Origin: an uncultured Clostridia bacterium
GTDB lineage: Bacteria; Bacillota; Clostridia; TANB77; CAG-508
Reading direction: 5' to 3'
Length of the DNA: 7,702 nt
Assembly: GCA_947624405.1 (NCBI GenBank)
Contig: CANQKB010000068.1
Location: 1-7,702 of the forward strand
Positions 1 to 5,770 of this stretch are shown here, piece by piece. The notes beneath the pieces were generated by a model that had not been told where the DNA came from, made no database searches, and worked only from the letters and a program-made list of their open reading frames with translations. The position numbers and the translations under genes are program-made. Position 1 is the first letter of the stretch. Every line of letters begins with the position of its first letter.

Positions 1-258
1 AGCTTAATTCATCACGGTGGTATTTACGCGAAAGATTATAACGCTTTGTATCCACTATCTTCAAGTGGGTTTAAGTTAACCTTCAACAGAGGATCAATTG
101 GTAGTAAAGATAGTATGCTTAATACGTTAAAGGCGTGGGCTCCTTATAGTGAAATAACCGAATCGGAGAATCTAGAAATTAACTGGCCGAAACTAGATAC
201 GGAAGGAAAGGTAGCATATGATACAGTGACAATGCCATATGTAGCAACGGTAAATTAA
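1..258 (+). CDS. 3' end of an unrecognised protein gene, cut by the window edge
   Basis: The reading frame is open from base 1 and ends at the TAA at 256-258, giving the last 85 residues of a longer protein (SLIHHGGIYAKDYNALYPLS at the left edge, MPYVATVN at the end). I do not recognise the family. The segment is polar and rich in Ser, Thr and aromatic residues, with no hydrophobic stretch long enough for a membrane helix, so it looks like the end of a soluble or secreted domain. The TTG at 46 could start translation but has no Shine-Dalgarno site, so the gene almost certainly begins before the window. Base composition differs from the rest: about 38% GC over the first 240 bases, with ACG, TCG, CCG and GCG codons that are rare in the other genes. 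This hints at a different origin, but the fragment is short. A strong hairpin follows 37 bases after the stop. Confidence 0.6.
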   Translation, partial: SLIHHGGIYAKDYNALYPLSSSGFKLTFNRGSIGSKDSMLNTLKAWAPYSEITESENLEINWPKLDTEGKVAYDTVTMPYVATVN

Positions 259-295
259 GTAACCAATAAGAAAAAATGTGCTCTTGACACAGTCA

Positions 296-340
296 AAAAG
301 AACTCAGTATATCCTAATACAGGATATACTGAGTTCTTTT
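296..340. terminator. Bidirectional terminator hairpin between convergent genes
   Basis: Arms 296-315 and 321-340 are perfect inverted copies of 20 bases around a 5-base loop (AATAC). The outer end is AAAAG on the left and CTTTT on the right, so a short U run is formed whichever strand is transcribed. It sits between the stop of the partial gene on the plus strand (258) and the stop of the 714-residue gene on the minus strand (396), as expected for a shared rho-independent terminator. Confidence 0.85.
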
Positions 341-395
341 GGCACACAAATAAGTTAATTTCTCAATGAAACCAATGTCAACAATTTAAGATTTT

Positions 396-2540
396 TTAAT
401 ATTCAATTTCACTAGATTTATCAAATAAATCATTAATTTCTTTTAATTTATCTGTAACTAAATTTCTATCAGTGTCTGATAGGTTAGCAAGACCATTTCT
501 AAGATAATTTGAATTAATATCAGTATATGCTTTTATTACATCATACATTGTATGGGCATTTTTTTCAGTTAAATTTAAATTTGGAAGTATATCTAATAGA
601 ACATCTAAACCAGGTTGATTAGAAAAATTATCATTAAAAAATTCTATAGAACTTTTATAATTTGATAGATTATAAAGATCATCTGGTGTAATATCTTCCA
701 ATCCTTCTTGTACTTTTTGCTTCAGTTGGTCATATTTTTGTTTAAATTTATTTTCATATGCTTCTGTATCCATTTCTACTATTGGGATATTATATTCACT
801 AGCAAAATGTAACAATCTTTTTGTGTTTTTATCATTTAGGTTATTATAATTCATTGAAGGTAACAAATTAAAAGGTCTATCTCCCTTTCTTTTAAATGTT
901 AATAAATATTTGGGTGGAATCCTATCATTTTTATCAATAAGGTCAAGTTGATCTGTTTGTTTATATCTACTACTAACTAATTCATCATAGTGATTTGCAA
1001 AAAATGAGCTAACTTTGCTATTTTGGACTTTTTCTATATTTTTTGAATATTCTACTGAAGAAGTTGGAGTAGCTGCATCACCATTAGAATAACTTAAAAT
1101 ATTTTTTTCATCTAATTCAAGACCTACAAATAAAGTATCTGGAAGTAATGAAAAAAATGCCATTTGATCATCCTTTTGAATTGATGATGATAATAAGGAA
1201 GAACCTTGCTGAAGTGTTGTAAATAAGCTAGGATTTTCATAAAATGGAAGTGTATCCCTTGCTTTTTCATTAGTTAAATTAATAGAACCAGGGGCTCTAC
1301 CACCTAAACAATGTATGACACCTTTATAATCTTCACCTGTTAGTTTTAATATATCTATGTTCTTTCCATCATATTCAATAGATGACCTTTCTCCTGAAAA
1401 TTCTTCAACTTTAAAAGTACCATCTAATAATCTACCTGCATAAAAATTATAAACCTCATCAAATGGCTTTCCTATATTAATTGTATCTCTTATTTGTTCT
1501 AATTGTTTGTCAATAGTCATTAAAGAGTTTATGTCTTTAATATCATTTATATGTTTGATAGCATTTATTGTAGATTGAGTTTCTTTCGAAAAATTTCCTA
1601 TTTTTCCATCTTGCAAAATTTCTTCTATATTAGAATAGTCCATGTTAAAATATTTCTTTTCTATAATGCCTTTTTTAAATTTTAAATCAGGAGTTTGTTC
1701 GAGTCTATAGTCAAACCATTTATCTCTTAAAGTTCTATAGAACTCGGGAGATTTTCTCAATTTATACATTTCTTCTTTTATAGACATATTTCTAGTATCT
1801 GGGAAATAATCTTCAATTTCGTAAGAAGGAAAGTGGTTATGATATTTTTGGTTATATTCTAAGAAGAAACTACTAAATTGCATGTTTCGTTGTAAAAATA
1901 ATTTGACATCACTTTCAGTACGAAAAAGTTGATTTCTTTGTAGCTGAATATAACTTTGTATTTCTTTTGCAGGTATATTATTTTTTACAGCATTTGTAAT
2001 AGTAAAGCTATCTATGCTGTTTAAATCTTTATCTGAAATTGGCAAAAGTTTTTGTAAGATATTTAATGGGTATTTTCTTTTTGTATCTTCACTGTAATCA
2101 TTTAATGGTAATAAGGATCTTAATCTGTTTGACATATTGATTTGAGTTAAATCTTTTGCTGTTACTTGATTAACAATATATTCATTAACATCTCCACCAA
2201 AACCTTTGATATTAAGCATGACATTGACGTTATTGAGCATTTCATCAAGTGAAGCATTTAATTCGTTTTTTGTATCAGGAGTTACTTCATTTGACAATAC
2301 GTTTAATAGTGCATCTACAACTTCATTTAGTCTATTTGGCAATTCATCTTTTGTTCTTTTTAATGTTGATAATATTTCTTCTTTGTTATTTTTGTATTGA
2401 GATTGTATGTCAGAATTTTTCAAAAGAGATGTTACAAGTGCAGTGTGTTGACCACATATTTTGTCTAAATCCCTATATTGAAATTTCCATTTAAGTTTTT
2501 CAAATATATTTAATTTGCTTATTGTCATTTGTTTTTCCAT
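396..2540 (-). CDS. Large uncharacterised protein, 714 residues
   Basis: This is an intact gene with an ATG start, and AGAGGAG lies 7 bases upstream of it (2548-2554). The predicted protein has no signal peptide or membrane segment, so it is probably cytoplasmic or exported by a route without a cleaved signal. Residues 1-360 are polar and mostly helical in character. The C-terminal half is better structured: VIHCLGG at 408-414, a serine cluster SSLLSSSI at 447-454, a beta-rich stretch FVGLEL...ILSYSNGDAA at 471-490, then IPPKYLLTF at 541-549 and FASEYNIPIVEMDTEAY at 579-595. From memory, similar blocks (a conserved IHxxG, a later S-x-S, and a hydrophobic x-NIPI-x-x-x-D strand) occur in unnamed proteins of gut Firmicutes. 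The His and Ser-rich spacing faintly recalls ADP-ribosyltransferase folds, but that is speculation. The product is best left hypothetical. It is a single-gene unit divergent from gpr and ends at the bidirectional terminator. Confidence 0.85.
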   Translation of the reverse strand: MEKQMTISKLNIFEKLKWKFQYRDLDKICGQHTALVTSLLKNSDIQSQYKNNKEEILSTLKRTKDELPNRLNEVVDALLNVLSNEVTPDTKNELNASLDEMLNNVNVMLNIKGFGGDVNEYIVNQVTAKDLTQINMSNRLRSLLPLNDYSEDTKRKYPLNILQKLLPISDKDLNSIDSFTITNAVKNNIPAKEIQSYIQLQRNQLFRTESDVKLFLQRNMQFSSFFLEYNQKYHNHFPSYEIEDYFPDTRNMSIKEEMYKLRKSPEFYRTLRDKWFDYRLEQTPDLKFKKGIIEKKYFNMDYSNIEEILQDGKIGNFSKETQSTINAIKHINDIKDINSLMTIDKQLEQIRDTINIGKPFDEVYNFYAGRLLDGTFKVEEFSGERSSIEYDGKNIDILKLTGEDYKGVIHCLGGRAPGSINLTNEKARDTLPFYENPSLFTTLQQGSSLLSSSIQKDDQMAFFSLLPDTLFVGLELDEKNILSYSNGDAATPTSSVEYSKNIEKVQNSKVSSFFANHYDELVSSRYKQTDQLDLIDKNDRIPPKYLLTFKRKGDRPFNLLPSMNYNNLNDKNTKRLLHFASEYNIPIVEMDTEAYENKFKQKYDQLKQKVQEGLEDITPDDLYNLSNYKSSIEFFNDNFSNQPGLDVLLDILPNLNLTEKNAHTMYDVIKAYTDINSNYLRNGLANLSDTDRNLVTDKLKEINDLFDKSSEIEY

Positions 2541-2599
2541 GGTTATTCTCCTCTAAAAAATTATCAATTTAATAATAACATAACAAAAATAAAATGTAA

Positions 2600-2630
2600 A
2601 GTATAAGAGTTTGATTTTAATTTTTTTGAA
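2600..2630 (-). promoter_or_regulatory. Possible promoter of the 714-residue gene
   Basis: On the minus strand, TATACT (2600-2605) is a 5/6 match to the -10 consensus. TTCAAA (2625-2630) is a 4/6 match to -35, with a long 19-base spacer. It would give a leader of about 50 bases before the ATG at 2540. The long spacer and very AT-rich background make this weak. Confidence 0.25.
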
Positions 2631-2667
2631 GATACATGGTAAAAGTTCAGTGAATGCTTACGTATAA

Positions 2668-2707
2668 TTTATCCTCTTTTTGGTATAATATCCAAAAGGA
2701 GGATAAA
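2668..2707 (+). promoter_or_regulatory. Inverted repeat overlapping the gpr ribosome binding site
   Basis: Arms 2668-2683 and 2692-2707 form a 16-bp stem with one G-U pair around an 8-base loop (TATAATAT). The right arm contains the complete gpr Shine-Dalgarno site AAAGGAGGA (2695-2703), which ends 9 bases before the ATG at 2713. If an RNA begins upstream of 2668, the site would be buried in the stem; as DNA the dyad could be an operator. The loop also reads TATAATA, a 6/7 match to the sigma-G -10 CATHMTA, with GTATA (GHATR) 17 bases upstream at 2662-2666. However, a start from that -10 would fall on the Shine-Dalgarno site itself, leaving almost no leader. Confidence 0.55.
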
Positions 2708-2712
2708 ATTTT

Positions 2713-3643
2713 ATGTATAATTTTAGGACAGACTTAGCTCTTGAAAGAAAGGAAATAGTCGAGAAAGCAACTGAAAAAAGTATAGAAGGAGTAGAAGTAG
2801 AAGAAAAAGAAGTAGATGAAAGGATAAAAGTCACAAAAGTAAAAATTACAAATGAAAATGGAGAACAAACAATAGGAAAGCCAATTGGAACATATGTAAC
2901 AATAGATATAAAAAAGTTAAAAACACTTGATACAGAAGAAATAGATAAAGCATCAAATACACTTGCAGAAGAAATAAAAGAACTTGTGAATAAACATGCT
3001 CAAAGTATGGATGATGTACTAGTTGTAGGGCTTGGAAATGAATATATAACACCAGATTCACTTCGGCCCAAAAGTAATCTCAAACATTGAAGTAACAAGA
3101 CATGTTATAAAATACTTACCACAATATGTAGAAGAAGGTACAAGACCAATAAGTGCAATATCTCCAGGAGTTTTGGGAACAACAGGGATTGAAACTTTAG
3201 AAATATTAGAAGGAATAGTAAGTAAAGTTAAGCCAAAGCTGTTAATTGTAATAGATGCATTAGCATCGAGAAGTATAGAAAGAATAAGTAGTACAATACA
3301 ATTATCAGACACAGGAATCGTACCTGGAGCAGGTGTTGGAAATACAAGAAATGAGATAAGTGAACGAACATTAAAAATTCCAGTAATTGCTTTAGGAATA
3401 CCTACTGTTTTAGAAAGTGCTGTACTTGTAAATGAGGCACTTAATATTTTTATACAAAAATTACAAGATGAAGCAAAGTCAAATGAATATCTAAATAGCT
3501 TAAAGGAAAATGACAATTATGAAGCAATAAAAGAAGCTTTAAATCCAGGAGACTACAATATGATAGTTACTCCAAAAGAAATAGATGAATTAATAGATAA
3601 TATGAAAGAGATTGTTGCAAATGGTATAAACTATGCTTTATAA
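2713..3643 (+). CDS. gpr: Spore germination protease GPR, interrupted by a +1 frameshift at a CGG codon
   Basis: GPR degrades small acid-soluble spore proteins at germination. Frame 0 runs from ATG 2713 and stops at TGA 3088-3090 after 125 residues. Skipping the C at 3064 joins it to the downstream frame, which ends at TAA 3641-3643, giving 309 residues, near the normal family size. The joined protein carries FRTDLA near the N-terminus, VVGLGN and TPDSLGPKV around the break, EEGTRPIS, SPGVLGTTGIET, VIDALASRS and DTGIVPGAGVGN, all GPR hallmarks. The two catalytic aspartates of this A25 peptidase (Asp127 and Asp193 in Bacillus megaterium) correspond to Asp115 and Asp181, with the same 66-residue spacing. 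Only three residues precede FRTDLA, and an in-frame TAA at 2704 excludes a longer start, so the propeptide is very short. The break lies directly after Leu117. Without a frame change the product would lack the second aspartate and be inactive. Confidence 0.93.
3061..3067 (+). other. Candidate +1 frameshift site CTT-CGG-C in gpr
   Basis: Frame 0 reads Pro-Asp-Ser-Leu (CTT, 3061-3063), then CGG (3064-3066). The GPR signature TPD-x-LGP requires Gly directly after that Leu, which is obtained by skipping C3064 and reading GGC (3065-3067). The alignment fixes the shift to this exact codon boundary. The arrangement matches Ty1 CUU-AGG-C and prfB CUU-UGA-C, where the Leu tRNA on CUU slips one base forward while a slow codon waits in the A site. 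No Shine-Dalgarno-like stimulator lies just upstream, unlike prfB. An insertion error or real mutation would look the same. Confidence 0.6.
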
Positions 3644-3646
3644 GTA

Positions 3647-4388
3647 TTAGCTAAAAATAAGATGAAGAACATATATAATCAAAAGGTGTATTGGATAGAA
3701 AAGGTACAAAAAATATTTTGTATCTTTTCCTTTTTCATGGTTATATAAATCAATAAACACAAGAGGAAAAATAGTGCAAGCAGCGTGTTTTACAAAATAA
3801 TCAATTATTACAGATGGAATAGGATTATATATCATAGAGTATGGTCTTAGTATTGAAAAATAATCATAAATTAAAACTAATGTAATAAATCCTAAATTCA
3901 TTAAAATTTTATTTTTCCTTAATAAGAAAAATACAAAAATTGACAAAACACCAAAATACTTATAATCAACATGAATTAAAGTGGCGATATATGCTATGAT
4001 TCCAACTATAGCAAAACCTATTAATTGATATAATCTATGTAAAAACCCATTTTTACACTGAATATTATCTAATTTATCATAAATAAATATTGATGTAAGT
4101 CCAAGTAAAAGGGTAAAGAAAATATTTAAGTGCCATCCGAGATGTAATCATTGTTGTAAAAAGCATAAAAGGAATTTGAGAAATAAGTGCAAAAGCAAAT
4201 AACCTTAAAAAATACTTTTTAAGGTTATGGGTATGAGTATATCCTTCTGTTATTTGAAAAGCGAAAATTGGAAAAGCAATTCTGCCAATAAAATTCATAA
4301 ATGAAGAACCACCGAAAATCAAATAACCAGAATGGTCAATTGTCATAGTTATTACTGCAATTATTTTTAAAACAAATGCTGAAATCAT
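3647..4388 (-). CDS. TraX-family integral membrane protein, interrupted by a +1 frameshift at a CGG codon
   Basis: The N-terminal part reads FVLKIIAVITMTIDHSGY, GRIAFPIFAFQITEGY and KKYFLRLFAFALISQIPF, which is the TraX pattern; the founding member acetylates F-pilin, and chromosomal members are putative membrane acyltransferases. Frame 0 stops at TGA 4077-4079. Skipping the first base of CGG (4139-4137) gives GWHLNIFFTLLLGL, the usual next TraX segment, and runs to TAA at 3647, for 246 residues in all. The rest has several hydrophobic helices and a HVDYKYFGVLSIF motif. I chose ATG 4388 because AAAGGA lies 12 bases upstream (4401-4406); ATG 4400 abuts that site, and GTG 4415 has none. It lies 54 bases after the glycosyltransferase stop and is probably cotranscribed with it. 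It converges on gpr with 3 bp between the stops. Confidence 0.85.
3698..3735 (+). terminator. Rho-independent terminator for gpr, inside the 3' end of traX
   Basis: Arms 3698-3711 and 3716-3729 form a 14-bp stem with one G-U pair and a 4-base loop (AATA), followed by C and five T (3731-3735). It is 55 bases past the gpr stop on the gpr strand. Read on the minus strand it has no following U run, so it should act only on gpr transcripts. The same bases encode the KGKDTKYFLYLF segment of the TraX-like protein. Confidence 0.75.
4136..4142 (-). other. Candidate +1 frameshift site TCT-CGG-A in traX
   Basis: Frame 0 reads Ile-Thr-Ser (TCT, 4142-4140), then CGG (4139-4137). Dropping the C gives GGA TGG CAC TTA AAT, restoring the conserved W-x-L-N-x-F-F-T segment. 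The downstream frame has a TGA three codons before the restored GGA, so the shift is confined to a window of about four codons that contains this CGG. The geometry is the same as in gpr: a codon ending in U, then CGG, then resumption on a GGN glycine codon. I see no stimulatory sequence nearby. Confidence 0.55.
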
Positions 4389-4442
4389 TACTAATATCAT
4401 TCCTTTCCAATGCACAAAATAATGCTATATATTTTAACATTA

Positions 4443-5405
4443 TTATTTTTTCATATTTGTCTCTCTTTCTTCGTTATAACTATCTATAAAATACAATGGA
4501 CGATGCTTTGTCTCATAAAATGCTCTTCCAAGGTATTCTCCAATAAGTCCTAAAAAGATAAGTTGAATGCCTCCAAGGAACAATATAACCACCATCATTG
4601 AAGCATAGCCAGATACATCTATACCGTGAATTAGAGTTTTAAGTATAATTGATATCATATATATGAAACCAACAATTGATACTAAAATTCCAACAATTGC
4701 AGCCCAACGTAGAGGAGATGTAGTAAATGATGTTATTCCATCAATTGATAAATTTATTAGATTTCTGTAATTCCATTTAGTTTTGCCTGCAATTCTAGGG
4801 TCTCTATCATATAAAATTTCTTTCTTGCGATAACCAATCCAGCTATATAATCCTTTTGTATACCTTTGAGATTCTTTTAATTGCTTAATTGCTTCAACAC
4901 AACGTCTATCAAGGAGTCTAAAATCACCAGTATCTTTTTGAATTTCAATTTTTGTCATACTTTGGAGTGTTCTATAAAAACCCCAAGATGTAAGCTTCTT
5001 TAAAAAACTTTCACCTTTTCTAGATCTTCTTTTAGCATAAACATCGTCATATCCTTCTTCCCAGTATTTTAGCATTTCTGGTATGAGTTCAGGTGGGTCT
5101 TGAAGGTCTGCATCTATTATGACTAAAGCATCCCCTTTTACATAATCAAACCCTGCAGCCATTGCGATTTCTTTGCCATAGTTACGTGATAAATTAACAT
5201 AGTTTATACGCGAATCTTTTGCACGCATTTCTTTAATTAAATCCAATGTATTATCTTTGCTACCGTCATTTACAAATAATATTTCAAAATTATATGAAGA
5301 TTGTTCATTCATAAGGGTGTTTAGCCTTTCATACAAATGAGGTAGTGCTTCACTTTCATTATATGCTGGTATTAATATTGTGACTAATTTTTTTTCTGTG
5401 TCCAT
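4443..5405 (-). CDS. GT2 family glycosyltransferase, DPM1/GtrB-like, with two C-terminal membrane helices
   Basis: The 320-residue enzyme probably moves a sugar from a nucleotide donor to polyprenyl phosphate at the inner face of the membrane, feeding glycosylation of an envelope polymer; the sugar cannot be told from sequence. The N-terminal GT2 domain has VTILIPAYNE, FVNDGSKD, the metal-binding DADLQDPPE (DxD at about 98-100) and DTGDFRLLDR (about 158-167). KTKWNYRNLINLSIDGITSF leads into two hydrophobic helices at about 234-256 and 269-291, and GEYLGRAFYETKHRPLY closes the protein, the standard GtrB-like layout. I chose ATG 5405 rather than ATG 5414 because AAGGAA lies directly against the earlier ATG with no spacing but 9 bases before the later one. 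It heads a likely two-gene unit with the TraX-like gene, suggesting joint envelope modification (inference). Confidence 0.93.
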   Translation of the reverse strand: MDTEKKLVTILIPAYNESEALPHLYERLNTLMNEQSSYNFEILFVNDGSKDNTLDLIKEMRAKDSRINYVNLSRNYGKEIAMAAGFDYVKGDALVIIDADLQDPPELIPEMLKYWEEGYDDVYAKRRSRKGESFLKKLTSWGFYRTLQSMTKIEIQKDTGDFRLLDRRCVEAIKQLKESQRYTKGLYSWIGYRKKEILYDRDPRIAGKTKWNYRNLINLSIDGITSFTTSPLRWAAIVGILVSIVGFIYMISIILKTLIHGIDVSGYASMMVVILFLGGIQLIFLGLIGEYLGRAFYETKHRPLYFIDSYNEERETNMKK

Positions 5406-5414
5406 ATGTTTCAT

Positions 5415-5420
5415 TTCCTT
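5415..5420 (-). promoter_or_regulatory. Ribosome binding site that decides the glycosyltransferase start
   Basis: AAGGAA on the minus strand touches the ATG at 5414 but is 9 bases from the ATG at 5405, which favours the shorter protein starting MDTEKK. Confidence 0.6.
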
Positions 5421-5440
5421 TTTTATTTAAAGATACTATA

Positions 5441-5469
5441 TTTATATCACAAAATGGCTAAATAGTAAA
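5441..5469 (-). promoter_or_regulatory. Probable promoter of the glycosyltransferase-traX unit
   Basis: On the minus strand TTTACT (5464-5469, 4/6 to the -35) and TATAAA (5441-5446, 5/6 to the -10) are separated by exactly 17 bases. Transcription would start near 5434, about 30 bases before the start codon. The AT-rich context lowers the specificity. Confidence 0.45.
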
Positions 5470-5517
5470 GATAAAAGAAAAATATTTCCTAAAATTTAAG
5501 TTCAGCGAATTTTAGAA

Positions 5518-5661
5518 AAAGCATGAAAATAGTTGTTTTGAAATGAACGCGTAAGCGACCAAACGAGCAAAGCGAGTGCGAATTGGAGCAATCGACATAT
5601 AAAAATATAGAATGGAGATTGCGACACCAAGTGAATGCAAAAACAACTATTTTCATGCTTT
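5518..5661. repeat. 144-bp MITE-like palindromic element
   Basis: Perfect 22-bp terminal inverted repeats (5518-5539 and 5640-5661, core GCATGAAAATAGTTGTTTT) enclose a 100-base centre. The centre is richer in GC than its surroundings (about 47% over 5541-5600) and holds its own short stems, CGC/GCG at 5548-5557 and GCAATC/GATTGC at 5588-5622. No reading frame fills it. It occupies most of the 365-base gap between the divergent glycosyltransferase and acyl-CoA synthetase-like genes. It resembles small non-autonomous or REP-type elements. I see no clear target-site duplication. The rest of the gap holds the two promoters. Confidence 0.7.
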
Positions 5662-5709
5662 GCAATTATTTATATAAAAATGATTGAACTATTACAAATT
5701 AAAAACCCC

Positions 5710-5736
5710 TTGACAAGATTTACAGTATATGATAAT
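5710..5736 (+). promoter_or_regulatory. Probable promoter of the acyl-CoA synthetase-like gene
   Basis: TTGACA (5710-5715) is a perfect -35 and GATAAT (5731-5736) a 5/6 -10, with a short 15-base spacer. Transcription would start near 5743, inside the small palindrome that follows. Confidence 0.5.
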
Positions 5737-5755
5737 CTAGTATTGAAAACTAGAT
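5735..5755 (+). promoter_or_regulatory. Small palindrome at the expected transcription start of the acyl-CoA synthetase-like gene
   Basis: ATCTAGT (5735-5741) and ACTAGAT (5749-5755) are perfect 7-base inverted copies 7 bases apart. They overlap the end of the -10 and the predicted start, and stand just before the Shine-Dalgarno site. The position would suit a repressor operator, but no regulator is encoded here and the match may be chance. Confidence 0.35.
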
Positions 5756-5765
5756 GAGAGGGTGA
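5756..5765 (+). promoter_or_regulatory. Ribosome binding site that decides the acyl-CoA synthetase-like start
   Basis: GAGAGGGTGA pairs with the 16S tail and ends 5 bases before ATG 5771. The alternative GTG start at 5762 lies inside this site, so the ATG is preferred. Confidence 0.7.
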
Positions 5766-5770
5766 AGAAA

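Noticed and set aside
284..296. TTGAC-ACA-GTCAA short palindrome containing a -35-like TTGACA
   Set aside because: Five-base arms with a three-base loop and no -10 at a suitable distance; it merges into the terminator hairpin and has no gene downstream on the plus strand.
2249..2494. Plus-strand open frames opposite the start of the 714-residue gene
   Set aside because: They have no ribosome binding site and a Leu/Phe-rich composition typical of the antisense of an AT-rich gene.
3040..3064. A prfB-like stimulatory Shine-Dalgarno site upstream of the gpr CTT-CGG-C
   Set aside because: The bases before CTT contain no AGGAGG- or GGGGG-like run, so that stimulator is absent.
3058..3516. 152-residue minus-strand open frame across the gpr break
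   Set aside because: The plus strand carries clear GPR motifs with both catalytic aspartates; the antisense frame has no recognisable domain or ribosome binding site.
2713..3643. gpr as an ordinary decayed pseudogene
   Set aside because: Not excluded, but all other motifs, both aspartates and the terminator are intact with no second lesion, so I annotate it as one gene with a frameshift.
4388..4415. GTG 4415 as start of traX
   Set aside because: No Shine-Dalgarno site precedes it, while AAAGGA lies between it and ATG 4388, where the family-like sequence begins. ATG 4400 is too close to AAAGGA.
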